NCBI RefSeq assembly: GCF_035581345.1
Contig: NZ_CP141608.1
Location: 5,796,501 to 5,860,500, forward strand
Origin: Pseudomonas sp. JQ170C
Lineage (GTDB): Bacteria; Pseudomonadota; Gammaproteobacteria; Pseudomonadales; Pseudomonadaceae
Direction of reading: 5' to 3'
Length of the DNA: 64,000 nt
Both the position numbers and the translations under genes were made by a program. Shown in pieces: positions 48,018-56,945 of this stretch (positions within the stretch are counted from its first letter, which is position 1; each line of letters begins with the position of its first letter). The notes beneath the pieces were generated by a model. The model saw nothing but the letters and a program-made list of their open reading frames with translations, was not told where the DNA came from and did not search any database.

Positions 48018-50093
48018 ATGCCGGAGTTGTCCCAAGTAGCGGTGACTGCCTTGAAAGGCGTGGGCGAGGCCATGGCCGAGAAGCTCGCCAAAGTCGGCCT
48101 GGAGAACCTTCAGGACGTGCTTTTCCACCTGCCGCTGCGCTACCAGGACCGCACCCGTGTGGTCCCGATCGGTGCGCTGCGTCCAGGCCAGGATGCGGTA
48201 ATCGAAGGCGTGGTCAGCGGCACCGATGTGGTCATGGGCAAGCGCCGCAGCCTGCTGGTGCGCCTGGGTGACGGCAGCGGTGTCCTGAGCCTGCGCTTCT
48301 ATCATTTCAGCAACGCGCAAAAGGAAGGCCTCAAACGGGGCACCCACCTGCGTTGCTACGGCGAAGCGCGCCCCGGTGCCTCGGGCCTTGAGATCTACCA
48401 CCCGGAGTACCGCGCCCTGACCGGTGACGAGCCTGTGCCGGTGGAACAGACCCTGACCCCGATCTACCCCACCACCGAAGGCCTGACCCAACAGCGCCTG
48501 CGCCAGCTTTGCCAGCAAAGCCTGGCCATGCTCGGCCCCCGCAGCCTGCCCGACTGGCTGCCAGAGGAGCTGGCCCGGGACTACCAACTGGCGCCGCTGG
48601 ACGACGCCATTCGCTACCTGCACCACCCGCCCGCCGATGCCGACGTCGACGAACTTGCCGAGGGTCAGCACTGGGCCCAGCACCGCCTCGCCTTTGAAGA
48701 GCTGCTGACCCATCAGCTGTCCCAGCAGCGTCTGCGTGAAAGTCTGCGAGCCCAGCGTGCCCCTGTTCTACCCAAGGCGACCCGGTTGCCGCAGCAGTAC
48801 CTGGCCAACCTCGGCTTCGCTCCCACTGGCGCCCAGCAGCGGGTCGGCAACGAGATCGCCTACGACCTCAGCCAGCCTGAGCCGATGCTGCGCCTGGTCC
48901 AGGGAGACGTGGGCGCCGGCAAGACCGTGGTCGCTGCGCTCGCCGCCCTGCAAGCCCTGGAAGCCGGTTATCAGGTCGCGCTGATGGCCCCCACCGAGAT
49001 TCTTGCAGAACAGCACTTCGTCACCTTCAAACGCTGGCTGGAGCCGCTGGGCATCGAAGTCGCCTGGCTGGCCGGCAAACTCAAGGGCAAGGCCCGCACC
49101 AGTGCCCTGGAGCAGATCGCCGGCGGTGCCCCGATGGTGGTCGGCACCCATGCCCTGTTCCAGGACGAGGTCAAGTTCAAGAACCTGGCCCTGGCGATCA
49201 TCGACGAACAGCACCGCTTCGGCGTGCAGCAACGCCTGGCACTGCGCCAGAAGGGCGTCGGTGGCCAGCTATGCCCACATCAGCTGATCATGACCGCCAC
49301 CCCTATTCCGCGCACCCTGGCCATGAGCGCCTATGCCGACCTGGACACGTCGATCCTCGACGAGCTGCCCCCGGGTCGTACGCCGGTAAACACCGTCCTG
49401 GTAGCCGACAGCCGACGCTTCGAGGTGGTCGAGCGGGTTCGCGCCGCTTGCGCCGAGGGGCGCCAGGCCTACTGGGTCTGCACCCTGATCGAAGAGTCCG
49501 AGGAACTGACCTGCCAGGCCGCCGAAACCACCTTCGAGGAGCTCGGCAGTGCCTTGGGTGAACTGCGCGTCGGCCTGATCCACGGGCGCATGAAGCCTGC
49601 TGAAAAGGCGGCGGTCATGGCCGAATTCAAGCAAGGCCAGCTGCAATTGCTGGTGGCGACCACGGTCATCGAAGTCGGGGTCGACGTGCCCAACGCCAGC
49701 CTGATGATTATCGAGAACCCCGAACGCCTGGGCCTGGCCCAGTTGCACCAGCTGCGCGGCCGGGTCGGTCGTGGCAGTGCGGCGAGCCATTGCGTGTTGC
49801 TCTATCATCCGCCACTGTCGCAGATTGGTCGCGAACGCCTGGGAATCATGCGTGAAACCAACGATGGTTTCATCATTGCCGAGAAAGACCTCGAGCTGCG
49901 TGGCCCGGGTGAAATGCTCGGCACCCGCCAGACCGGCCTGCTGCAGTTCAAGGTTGCCGACCTGATGCGAGACGCCGACCTGCTTCCCGCCGTGCGCGAT
50001 GCCGCCCAGGCCCTGCTTGCACGCTGGCCGGAGCATGTCAGCCCGCTGCTTGAGCGCTGGCTGCGTCATGGTCAGCAATACGGACAAGTGTGA
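48018..50093 (+). CDS. recG: ATP-dependent DNA helicase RecG
   Basis: A 691-residue branched-DNA helicase that remodels stalled forks and Holliday junctions. The N-terminal wedge/OB domain (about 1-160) precedes the SF2 motor: Walker A GDVGAGKT at about 293-300, Walker B as DEQHRFGV, MTATPIPRT (motif III), then VEVGVDVPNAS, QLHQLRGRVGR (motif VI) and the TRG-like C-terminal region. It follows oxyR by 9 bases. A hairpin 20 bases past the stop is the likely end of this operon. Confidence 0.97.
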   Translation: MPELSQVAVTALKGVGEAMAEKLAKVGLENLQDVLFHLPLRYQDRTRVVPIGALRPGQDAVIEGVVSGTDVVMGKRRSLLVRLGDGSGVLSLRFYHFSNAQKEGLKRGTHLRCYGEARPGASGLEIYHPEYRALTGDEPVPVEQTLTPIYPTTEGLTQQRLRQLCQQSLAMLGPRSLPDWLPEELARDYQLAPLDDAIRYLHHPPADADVDELAEGQHWAQHRLAFEELLTHQLSQQRLRESLRAQRAPVLPKATRLPQQYLANLGFAPTGAQQRVGNEIAYDLSQPEPMLRLVQGDVGAGKTVVAALAALQALEAGYQVALMAPTEILAEQHFVTFKRWLEPLGIEVAWLAGKLKGKARTSALEQIAGGAPMVVGTHALFQDEVKFKNLALAIIDEQHRFGVQQRLALRQKGVGGQLCPHQLIMTATPIPRTLAMSAYADLDTSILDELPPGRTPVNTVLVADSRRFEVVERVRAACAEGRQAYWVCTLIEESEELTCQAAETTFEELGSALGELRVGLIHGRMKPAEKAAVMAEFKQGQLQLLVATTVIEVGVDVPNASLMIIENPERLGLAQLHQLRGRVGRGSAASHCVLLYHPPLSQIGRERLGIMRETNDGFIIAEKDLELRGPGEMLGTRQTGLLQFKVADLMRDADLLPAVRDAAQALLARWPEHVSPLLERWLRHGQQYGQV

Positions 50094-50112
50094 CGCCTGT
50101 CCCAGAATGGAT

Positions 50113-50133
50113 CCAGCTTGAGGCCCAAGCTGG
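50113..50133 (+). terminator. Hairpin after recG
   Basis: Perfect arms ccagcttg (50113-50120) and caagctgg (50126-50133), 5-base loop, then ttatact. No long T-run, so it is a moderate terminator at most; the promoter for the next gene must overlap this region (tgtaaaat at 50149-50156). Confidence 0.5.
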
Positions 50134-50171
50134 TTATACTCTTGCGATTGTAAAATTTCTGGATACAGACC

Positions 50172-51572
50172 ATGACTGAAGTTGCTCTGGACACCGCAAC
50201 CCCCCACGCTCCGTCTGTTATCCGGCTGCTGCTCGAAAAGCTCGGCATCGCCTACCGCGAAGTGCTGGATCACTCGCAGCTGCTGTCCGAGCGCAAGGTC
50301 CAGGCCGTATTGCTCGATGACGCAGTCGGCGCGCTGATGGTGCTGTTCCCGCAGAGCCAGCTGCTCGACCTCAACCGCCTCGCCGAACTCACTGGCCGCA
50401 AGCTTGCCGCCGTGCCCCTGGAACGCCTCAAGCACATGCTCGACAAGCATGGCCTGAAGATGCTGCCGGGCATTCCTGCATTGACCAGTTCGCCTTGCCT
50501 CTATGAAGAGAGCCTGCTCAAGCCTGAAAAGCTGCTGGTGCACTCCGGTGAAGCCGGCCTGTTGCTGGAGATCGAGCGCGACGACTTCAAGAAAATGCTC
50601 AGCAAAGCCAGCGCCGGCAACTTCGGTGAGCGCCTGAGCAGCATTCGCCCCAACCTCGATCGCCCGGCCGACGACCGCGAAGAAATCACCCAGGCGGTCC
50701 AGGCCTTCACCGCCCGGCGCATCCAGCAACGCCTGGAAAGCACCATCGAGATTCCACCCCTGGCGGAAACCGCGCAAAAGATCATCAAGCTGCGCGTCGA
50801 CCCCAACGCGACCATCGACGACATCACCGGCGTGGTCGAGACCGACCCGGCGCTGGCGGCCCAGGTTGTCAGCTGGGCGGCGTCGCCCTACTACGCTTCA
50901 CCGGGCAAGATCCGCTCCGTCGAAGACGCCATTGTCCGCGTGCTGGGTTTTGATCTGGTCATCAACCTGGCGCTGGGCCTGGCACTGGGCAAGACCTTGA
51001 GCCTGCCCAAGGACCACCCGCAGGACACCACGCCATACTGGCAACAGTCGATCTACACCGCCGCCGTGATCGAGGGCCTGACCCGCGCCATCCCCCGCGC
51101 GGAACGCCCGGAAGCCGGCCTCACGTACCTGGCCGGCTTGCTGCACAACTTCGGCTACCTGCTGCTGGCGCATGTATTCCCGCCGCACTTTTCGCTGATC
51201 TGCCGCCACCTGGAGGTCAACCCGCACCTGTGCCACAGCTATGTCGAACAGCATTTGCTGGGGATCAGCCGCGAGCAGATCGGTGCCTGGTTGATGCGCT
51301 TCTGGGACATGCCCGAGGAACTGGCCACAGCCCTGCGCTTTCAGCATGACCCGCAGTACGACGGTGACCATGCCGCCTTCCCCAACCTGGTGTGCCTGGC
51401 GATTCGCCTTTTGCGCGTGCGGGGTATCGGTTCGGGGCCGGTCGAGCCTATTCCGGACGAGTTGCTGGAGCGCCTGAACATTCCTCGCGAGAAAGCCGAG
51501 GATGTGGTGAACAAGGTGCTTGAGGCCGAAGTGCTGTTGCGTGAACTGGCCTCGCAGTTCAACCAGCACTGA
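50172..51572 (+). CDS. YbaK-like domain plus HDOD signalling protein
   Basis: 466 residues. Residues 1-150 resemble the YbaK/aminoacyl-tRNA-deacylase fold (IRLLLEKLGIAYREVLDHSQ, then LDLNRLAELTGRKL); residues 195-400 are an HDOD domain (IEIPPLAETAQKIIKLRVDP, then TDPALAAQVVSWAAS and GLLHNFGYLLLAH). HDOD proteins have lost the HD phosphohydrolase site and are thought to be signalling scaffolds. I know no experimentally assigned role. It stands alone between recG and a convergent small protein, with a strong terminator downstream. Confidence 0.85.
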   Translation: MTEVALDTATPHAPSVIRLLLEKLGIAYREVLDHSQLLSERKVQAVLLDDAVGALMVLFPQSQLLDLNRLAELTGRKLAAVPLERLKHMLDKHGLKMLPGIPALTSSPCLYEESLLKPEKLLVHSGEAGLLLEIERDDFKKMLSKASAGNFGERLSSIRPNLDRPADDREEITQAVQAFTARRIQQRLESTIEIPPLAETAQKIIKLRVDPNATIDDITGVVETDPALAAQVVSWAASPYYASPGKIRSVEDAIVRVLGFDLVINLALGLALGKTLSLPKDHPQDTTPYWQQSIYTAAVIEGLTRAIPRAERPEAGLTYLAGLLHNFGYLLLAHVFPPHFSLICRHLEVNPHLCHSYVEQHLLGISREQIGAWLMRFWDMPEELATALRFQHDPQYDGDHAAFPNLVCLAIRLLRVRGIGSGPVEPIPDELLERLNIPREKAEDVVNKVLEAEVLLRELASQFNQH

Positions 51573-51578
51573 GCAAAC

Positions 51579-51609
51579 AGCCTGACCCCTAGGGTCAGGC
51601 TTTCTTTTT
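51579..51609. terminator. Bidirectional terminator after the HDOD gene
   Basis: Arms agcctgaccc (51579-51588) and gggtcaggct (51592-51601), loop cta, then a T-rich tract to 51609. It overlaps the end of the convergent gene at 51595. Confidence 0.88.
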
Positions 51610-51969
51610 CGGTTTCAGGTACTTCATCAGGCCCTGGAACCAGATCACCAGCGCCGGATTGCCCTTGATCTGGATGCTCTTGTCCTGAATCCCCTGCATG
51701 AACGCCAATTGCTTGTTTTTCGCCTGCAAGGTAGCGAAGCCGAATGCGGCGTCCTTGAAGGCAATGGCAAAGGCGGGAGCTGCGTGGGTGCCGGACTGGC
51801 TGCGGATACGCATATCCTTGACGACAAAATGGCGAGCCACCTTGCCATCGAGGGTCTGTAGCTGGAACACCAGGTCCTTGTCTGCCAGTTGTTGCTGGAA
51901 TGCCGGATTCTTGCGGCTGGCCTTGGCCATCAGCAGCCCCATGGCCCAAAGGAGAAAGCGAAACTTCAT
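51595..51969 (-). CDS. Small SCP2-like protein of unknown function
   Basis: 124 residues from the ATG at 51969 behind gagg; the frame is open 26 codons further. It has a short hydrophobic N-terminal segment (FRFLLWAMGLLMA), then a soluble part with the pattern of SCP2 lipid-binding proteins (LVFQLQTLDGKVARHFVV, then IQIKGNPALVIWFQGLMKYL), and ends in a lysine cluster. An orthologue lies next to the HDOD and HU genes in P. aeruginosa (from memory). The function is unknown. Convergent with the HDOD gene. Confidence 0.75.
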   Translation of the reverse strand: MKFRFLLWAMGLLMAKASRKNPAFQQQLADKDLVFQLQTLDGKVARHFVVKDMRIRSQSGTHAAPAFAIAFKDAAFGFATLQAKNKQLAFMQGIQDKSIQIKGNPALVIWFQGLMKYLKPKKKA

Positions 51970-52089
51970 GCACACGCCTCGACTAAAAAGTGACTGGCGG
52001 AGCAGTTTATAGTCTCGCTGCGAAAACACCATAGGCGACGAGTTCATATCAACGAGATCACTGACCCGCTTGCTAGCGGCATGGTGCGC

Positions 52090-52119
52090 AAAAAAACGGG
52101 CACCGTGTCGGGTGCCCGT
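52090..52119 (-). terminator. Terminator of the HU gene
   Basis: Arms acgggcacc (52096-52104) and ggtgcccgt (52111-52119), 6-base loop. On the minus strand the hairpin is followed by seven T, complement of 52090-52096. Confidence 0.85.
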
Positions 52120-52148
52120 CTTCTACTGCAATCGATCTGTGTGAGGCA

Positions 52149-52424
52149 TCACGGATTGACGCTGTCCTTCAGGGATTTACCTGGTTTGAAAGCCACAGTG
52201 TTGCTGGCCTTGATCTTCACCGGCTCGCCGGTTTGCGGGTTCTTGCCGGTGCGGGCACCGCGATGGCGCTGCAGGAACGTACCGAAGCCGACCAGCGTAA
52301 CGCTGTCCTTGCGATGCAGGGCGCCGGTGATTTCTTCGAGCACGGCGTTGAGTACGCGGTTGGCTTGCTCTTTGGTGAGATCGGCCTTTTCAGCAATGGC
52401 TGCGGCGAGTTCTGGTTTACGCAT
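52149..52424 (-). CDS. hupA: DNA-binding protein HU (alpha type)
   Basis: 91 residues: MRKPELAAAIAEKADLTKEQ, then VTLVGFGTFLQRHRGARTGKNPQ, the DNA-binding arm. HU bends and compacts DNA. Pseudomonads have several HU proteins; hupA is the name I would give by position next to the rubredoxin genes, but the subtype is not certain. The promoter must lie in the 189 bases upstream, which hold nothing else recognisable. Confidence 0.92.
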   Translation of the reverse strand: MRKPELAAAIAEKADLTKEQANRVLNAVLEEITGALHRKDSVTLVGFGTFLQRHRGARTGKNPQTGEPVKIKASNTVAFKPGKSLKDSVNP

Positions 52425-52613
52425 AGTGAAGCCTCTTTGACGGTTTTTTTGTTGTTATGCCGTGCTGCTCTTCAAGGAGCAGCGCCCAAGGCACCGCAGG
52501 CTCTAAACTGCGGCAGACGGCAGTGAGAATGGCACGCCGTCAGGGGCCGCGCCAGTCTCTGAGCGGCCATTGTTAGTGCAATGGCAGGGGGAATCCGACA
52601 GAACGCCCGTCGT

Positions 52614-53762
52614 TTATGCCATTAACGCCGGAAGTTGCCGATTTAGAGCCAGCTTCTCCATCACCGCCGAGCCGGTCAGCGCGTAGCCCAGCAAGTTGCC
52701 GTCCACGTCATGGCAGAGCACTTTGAGGTCGATGCCCTGGCCTTCGACCTGCCATTGACCCTCACGGCCATGGGGTGGCGGCGAAACCACCAGTGGGCAG
52801 GCCGGGGTCTTCACCGTTACCGGCATCGGGCCGTAGGAAACCGCGGTCGGGTTGCCGGCCAGGGTCTGCGCCAGCGCCCGCGCGCAGCTCATCAACGGCA
52901 TGACATACAGCAGGTTCAGGCCGTCGACCTCGGCGCAGTCGCCCAGGGCATAGATGCTGCCATGGGAGGTGCGCAGTTGACGGTCGACCACAACGCCACG
53001 ATTGACCTGCAGGCCGGCTGCCGCGGCCAGGTCGATGCGTGGTCGCAGACCAACGGCCGACACCACCAGATCACAAGGAATGACCGTGCCATCGGACAGG
53101 TGCGCTTCGAGCCCGTGCTCAACGCGCTGCAGGCGCGTCAGCACCGGCCCCAGGTGAAAACGCACCCCCAGCCCTTCCAGACCCGCTTGCACCGCACCCG
53201 CGGCCGCAGGATGCAGCAACGTCGGCATGACCTGCTCGCACGGCGCCACCAGCTCGACTTCAAAGCCGCCCAGGCTCATGTCATTGGCGAACTCACAGCC
53301 AATCAGGCCAGCGCCAAGAATAAGCACCCGCCGCTTGCCTGCGGCGGCGGCACGGAAGCGGGCGTAATCTTCCAGATCATTGATCGGGAAGATCGCGTCA
53401 CCGGCGTCGCCTTCTACCGGCACCTGCACGGTTTGCGCCCCCCAGGCCAGGATCAGGTCACGATAAGGAACCTGTTCCTCGCCGATCCACAGGCGCTTGT
53501 GGCCCGGGTCGATACCGCTGATGCGAGTATGGGTACGCACTTCAGCCTTGAGCTGTTCCGCCATGGCGCCGGGCTCTGCCATGCTCAGGCCGTCGGCATC
53601 CTTGTTCTTGGCAAAACCGGTGGAAAGCATCGGCTTGGAATATGAACGGCCATCGTCGGCAGTAATCAGCAGCAGCGGCGTTTCACCGTCGAGCTTGCGA
53701 AATTCGCGGGCCAGGTTGTAACCCGCCAAGCCTGTACCGACAATTACCACTGGAGCCGTCAT
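52614..53762 (-). CDS. rubB: Rubredoxin-NAD+ reductase
   Basis: 382 residues of the two-dinucleotide-binding FAD reductase family. FAD motif [13 protein letters not shown] at the N terminus, NAD motif [15 protein letters not shown] in the middle, and [14 protein letters not shown] near 270. It transfers electrons from NADH to rubredoxin, as in alkane hydroxylation, and in pseudomonads also supports oxidative stress defence. It lies 36 bases after rubA on the same strand. Confidence 0.94.
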   Translation of the reverse strand: MTAPVVIVGTGLAGYNLAREFRKLDGETPLLLITADDGRSYSKPMLSTGFAKNKDADGLSMAEPGAMAEQLKAEVRTHTRISGIDPGHKRLWIGEEQVPYRDLILAWGAQTVQVPVEGDAGDAIFPINDLEDYARFRAAAAGKRRVLILGAGLIGCEFANDMSLGGFEVELVAPCEQVMPTLLHPAAAGAVQAGLEGLGVRFHLGPVLTRLQRVEHGLEAHLSDGTVIPCDLVVSAVGLRPRIDLAAAAGLQVNRGVVVDRQLRTSHGSIYALGDCAEVDGLNLLYVMPLMSCARALAQTLAGNPTAVSYGPMPVTVKTPACPLVVSPPPHGREGQWQVEGQGIDLKVLCHDVDGNLLGYALTGSAVMEKLALNRQLPALMA

Positions 53763-53798
53763 GCCGTGCTTTCCTTAAAGTATTTGATTAAAAATTGA

Positions 53799-53966
53799 TC
53801 AGCCGATTGCGATCATTTCAAAGTCCATCTTGCCGACACCACAGTCGGGGCACAGCCAGTCCGCCGGTACATCTTCCCAGCGAGTACCCGGGGCAATTCC
53901 ATCATCCGGCCACCCTTCAGCCTCGTCGTAGATCAGGCCGCAAACAATACACTGCCACTTTTTCAT
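53799..53966 (-). CDS. rubA: Rubredoxin
   Basis: 55 residues from the ATG at 53966: [20 protein letters not shown], then [17 protein letters not shown]. The iron is held by four cysteines in CxxCG pairs (6 and 9; 39 and 42). It is a one-electron carrier, the partner of the adjacent reductase. P. aeruginosa has two rubredoxins at this site; only one is here. Confidence 0.96.
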   Translation of the reverse strand: MKKWQCIVCGLIYDEAEGWPDDGIAPGTRWEDVPADWLCPDCGVGKMDFEMIAIG

Positions 53967-54133
53967 CACACACTTCCTCAACAAACTCAGGCTTTGGAGT
54001 GGTCGCTCTGGGAAACGTTACGGTGGCGACCATCAAGGAGGGGCTTTGTACTGGAGCCAGGTGCCAGCATGCAAGCCGGATTGGGCATTCATGCTAAGCT
54101 CGCGGTCTCTTTGGCCTGTTAATCCATACCATC

Positions 54134-54697
54134 GTGCCGTACGAAACATCGCAAGCGCCCGCTGCAGAATGGTTGCAGTACTCGCAGGTAGCAGACAGCG
54201 CAATGCCTGCCGTCCTTGACTGGTTGTTCGATGAAGGGTCCCTGACCCGTCGCCTGACCCAATTATCCGCCGATCACTTTTCTGTTACACCCCTTTGCGA
54301 AGGCTGGCAGCCGCTGCGTGATGACGAATGCCAGGCGCTGGATCTGCCGCCTGGCAGCGAAGGCTGGGTGCGCGAGGTGTATCTGCGTGGTCATGGCCAG
54401 GCCTGGGTCTTCGCCCGTAGCGTGGCAGCACGCAGTGCCCTGGAAAGCGGCGGACTGGACATGGAAGCACTGGGCAGTCGCTCCCTGGGCGAGTTGCTGT
54501 TCTGCGACCAGGCCTTTACCCGCCGGGCCATCGAAGTCTGTCATTACCCCAAGGCCTGGCTGCCCGCCGCCGACGCCAGCGACACCTTGTGGGGACGCCG
54601 CTCGCGCTTTGATCGCGCCGGGCTGAGTGTGCTGGTTGCCGAAGTCTTCCTGCCCGCGCTGTGGCAGGCCGCTGATATTTCCGGGGAGATCCGCTGA
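54134..54697 (+). CDS. ubiC: Chorismate pyruvate-lyase
   Basis: 187 residues, start GTG at 54134. Splits chorismate into 4-hydroxybenzoate and pyruvate, the first committed step of ubiquinone ring synthesis. Landmarks are [20 protein letters not shown] (active-site region), LGELLF and the C-terminal [21 protein letters not shown]. No strong Shine-Dalgarno precedes the GTG, but no other start fits the domain. It overlaps ubiA by one base (TGATG). Confidence 0.94.
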   Translation: MPYETSQAPAAEWLQYSQVADSAMPAVLDWLFDEGSLTRRLTQLSADHFSVTPLCEGWQPLRDDECQALDLPPGSEGWVREVYLRGHGQAWVFARSVAARSALESGGLDMEALGSRSLGELLFCDQAFTRRAIEVCHYPKAWLPAADASDTLWGRRSRFDRAGLSVLVAEVFLPALWQAADISGEIR

Positions 54698-55587
54698 TGT
54701 ACGTGCAGCTGCTCAAGTCGCTCAATCGCCTGCATCCACGGGCCTGGGACTTCATTCAGCTCAGCCGCATGGACCGCCCCATCGGCATCTACCTACTACT
54801 GTGGCCCACCCTCTCGGCGGTGTGGATTGCCGCCAAGGGTTCGCCGACCCTGGCCAATGTGCTGATCTTCACCCTCGGTGTGGTGCTCATGCGTGCGGCA
54901 GGCTGCGCCATCAACGACTTTGCCGACCGCAAGGTCGATGGCCACGTCAAGCGCACCGCCGACCGCCCCCTGGCCGCCGGCCGGATCAATGCCCGCGAGG
55001 CCCTGGTGCTGTTCGCGATTCTGGTGGGGGTGAGTTTCCTGCTGGTGCTGTGCACCAACGCCACCACCGTCTGGCTGTCGTTCGGCGCGGTGGCGCTGGC
55101 GGCCTGTTATCCGTTCATGAAGCGCTACACCTACTACCCGCAAGTGGTGCTCGGGGCTGCCTACTCATGGGGCATTCCCATGGCCTTCACGGCGGCCAAC
55201 GGCGAGCTGCCGGCGATTGCCTGGCTGCTGTACATCGCCAACGTGCTGTGGACTGTGGGTTACGACACCTACTACGCCATGGTCGATCGCGACGATGACC
55301 TGAAGATCGGCGTCAAATCGACGGCGATCCTCTTCGGCGAAGCCGACCGAACCATCATCCTGACCTTGCAGGTACTGTCGCTGGGTTGTTTGCTGATGGC
55401 CGGCAACCGCTTTGAACTGGGCGGCTGGTTCCACCTGGGACTGGTGGCGGCGCTGATCTGCTTCGTGTGGGAGTACTGGTCGACCCGCAACCTGGATCGC
55501 GAATCCTGTTTCAAGGCCTTCCTGCACAATCATTGGGCCGGGTTGCTGATCTTCCTCAGCATCGTTGTCGACTACGCCCTGCGCTGA
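54697..55587 (+). CDS. ubiA: 4-hydroxybenzoate polyprenyltransferase
   Basis: 296 residues, eight or nine membrane helices. Attaches the polyprenyl tail to 4-hydroxybenzoate at the inner membrane. The two aspartate-rich substrate motifs are NDFADRKVD (about 70-78) and the later [12 protein letters not shown]. It overlaps ubiC by one base, so the pair is translationally coupled, and it ends at a GC-rich hairpin. Confidence 0.97.
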   Translation: MYVQLLKSLNRLHPRAWDFIQLSRMDRPIGIYLLLWPTLSAVWIAAKGSPTLANVLIFTLGVVLMRAAGCAINDFADRKVDGHVKRTADRPLAAGRINAREALVLFAILVGVSFLLVLCTNATTVWLSFGAVALAACYPFMKRYTYYPQVVLGAAYSWGIPMAFTAANGELPAIAWLLYIANVLWTVGYDTYYAMVDRDDDLKIGVKSTAILFGEADRTIILTLQVLSLGCLLMAGNRFELGGWFHLGLVAALICFVWEYWSTRNLDRESCFKAFLHNHWAGLLIFLSIVVDYALR

Positions 55588-55594
55588 CGACGCT

Positions 55595-55620
55595 CGGGCC
55601 GCCAGCGCAGGGGCGGCCCG
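55595..55620. terminator. GC-rich hairpin after ubiA
   Basis: Arms cgggccgcc (55595-55603) and ggcggcccg (55612-55620), 8-base loop. It is followed only by attactt, so the U-tract is poor. It separates ubiA from the converging gene at 55622. Confidence 0.6.
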
Positions 55621-55621
55621 A

Positions 55622-55993
55622 TTACTTGATCACGTGCCAGACATCCTTCATGCCGTCGCCGGTCATGTCACCGGCTTTCTTGTCTTTGACGAAGGTGTAC
55701 ACCGGCTTGCCTTTGTAGGCCCACTGCATAGAACCGTCATCGCGCTTGATCTGCGTCCACCCCTCTTCGGCCATGTCGCCATCCTTGACCATCAGCGGCG
55801 GCCAGTTCTTGGCACACTCATCGTTGCACATGGATTTGCCGCCCGAATCCTTGTCGAAGGTGTAGAGCGTCATCCCCGCATGGTCGACCATCACACCGTC
55901 TTTCATCATGGCATGATGGGCCGACGCTATCCCTGGCAACGCCAGTGCCACTGCAGTAAAAAGCGCCATCCAGTTCAGCGTATGTCGTGTCAT
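55622..55993 (-). CDS. Secreted COG4315-like repeat protein
   Basis: 123 residues from the ATG at 55993 behind ggtgga; the frame is open 31 codons further. A signal peptide covers about 1-25 (LFTAVALALPGIASA). The mature part has two copies of the COG4315-type repeat: DHAGMTLYTFDKDSGGKSMC, then CAKNWPP, and AYKGKPVYTFVKDKKAGD near the end. Its role is unknown; relatives may bind metals or be anchored lipoproteins. Divergent from phoB. Confidence 0.82.
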   Translation of the reverse strand: MTRHTLNWMALFTAVALALPGIASAHHAMMKDGVMVDHAGMTLYTFDKDSGGKSMCNDECAKNWPPLMVKDGDMAEEGWTQIKRDDGSMQWAYKGKPVYTFVKDKKAGDMTGDGMKDVWHVIK

Positions 55994-56069
55994 TGGATCC
56001 ACCGTGATTCTCGGGAGAGGGAATCTAAGCCTAGCCCAGTAACAGAATGTTGCTGCAACAGCCCACGAC

Positions 56070-56087
56070 CTGTCACACGACTGCAAT
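56070..56087 (+). promoter_or_regulatory. Pho box upstream of phoB
   Basis: CTGTCAC (56070-56076), acga, CTGCAAT (56081-56087) fits the 7-4-7 direct-repeat Pho box (CTGTCAT-n4-CTGTCAT) recognised by phosphorylated PhoB. A tatct-type -10 lies about 9-14 bases further (56095-56101), so it overlaps the -35 position, the normal arrangement for autoactivation. Confidence 0.8.
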
Positions 56088-56139
56088 AATTCCGTTATCT
56101 AATGCGGGCCAAGACACCTGAATGGGAAGAGGTTTAAAC

Positions 56140-56829
56140 ATGGTTGGCAGGAACATTCTGATCGTTGACGACGAAGCGCCGATTCGCGAGATGATCGCCG
56201 TTGCATTGGAAATGGCCGGCTATGACTGCCTGGAAGCGGAAAACTCCCAGCAGGCCCACGCCATCATCGTCGACCGCAAGCCCGACCTGATCCTGCTCGA
56301 CTGGATGCTGCCGGGCACCTCGGGCATTGAACTGGCCCGCCGCCTCAAGCGTGACGAACTGACCGGCGACATTCCGATCATCATGCTCACCGCCAAGGGT
56401 GAGGAAGACAACAAGATCCAAGGTCTTGAAGTCGGTGCCGACGATTACATCACCAAGCCGTTCTCGCCACGCGAGCTGGTCGCCCGCCTTAAAGCCGTGC
56501 TGCGTCGTGCCGGCCCAAGCGATGGTGAAGCCCCGATCGAAGTCGGTGGCCTGTTGCTCGATCCGATCAGCCACCGCGTGACCATCGACGGCAAGCCGGC
56601 CGAAATGGGCCCCACCGAATACCGCCTGTTGCAGTTCTTCATGACGCACCAGGAGCGCGCCTACACCCGTGGCCAACTGCTCGACCAGGTGTGGGGCGGC
56701 AATGTCTATGTCGAGGAGCGCACGGTCGACGTGCACATCCGCCGCCTGCGCAAGGCGCTGGGTGAGGCTTACGAAAATCTGGTACAAACCGTCCGTGGCA
56801 CCGGTTACCGCTTCTCCACCAAAAGTTGA
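56140..56829 (+). CDS. phoB: Phosphate response regulator PhoB
   Basis: 229 residues from the ATG at 56140, matching the known length. Receiver domain 1-125 with the phosphoacceptor Asp54 in [10 protein letters not shown] and the Lys in TKPFSPRE; winged-helix DNA-binding domain 130-228 ([12 protein letters not shown], then [14 protein letters not shown] and VRGTGYRFS). Under phosphate starvation PhoR phosphorylates it and it binds Pho boxes, including the one upstream of itself. phoR follows 116 bases later. Confidence 0.98.
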   Translation: MVGRNILIVDDEAPIREMIAVALEMAGYDCLEAENSQQAHAIIVDRKPDLILLDWMLPGTSGIELARRLKRDELTGDIPIIMLTAKGEEDNKIQGLEVGADDYITKPFSPRELVARLKAVLRRAGPSDGEAPIEVGGLLLDPISHRVTIDGKPAEMGPTEYRLLQFFMTHQERAYTRGQLLDQVWGGNVYVEERTVDVHIRRLRKALGEAYENLVQTVRGTGYRFSTKS

Positions 56830-56840
56830 CTGGAGCCGCT

Positions 56841-56916
56841 GGCTTCAAGCTGCAAGCCTCAAGTAAGAGCAAAAGCAAACGCAGATCCGCTTCAACCTTG
56901 CAGCTTGTAGCGTGCA
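56841..56916. repeat. Second-family intergenic repeat (gcttcaag/cttgcagc type), copy 1
   Basis: ggcttcaagctgcaagcctc (starting 56841) and ccttgcagcttgtagcgtgc (56897-56916) form an imperfect inverted pair within the phoB-phoR spacer. Related copies lie at 62621-62719 and 63573-63642. The text does not share the REP core. Confidence 0.7.
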
Positions 56917-56945
56917 ACGTACGGCTGATCCGCTAAGGATCCTCA

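Noticed and set aside
48018..50093. RecG as part of a defence island
   Set aside because: It lies in the ordinary oxyR-recG arrangement with no toxin, nuclease or restriction genes nearby.
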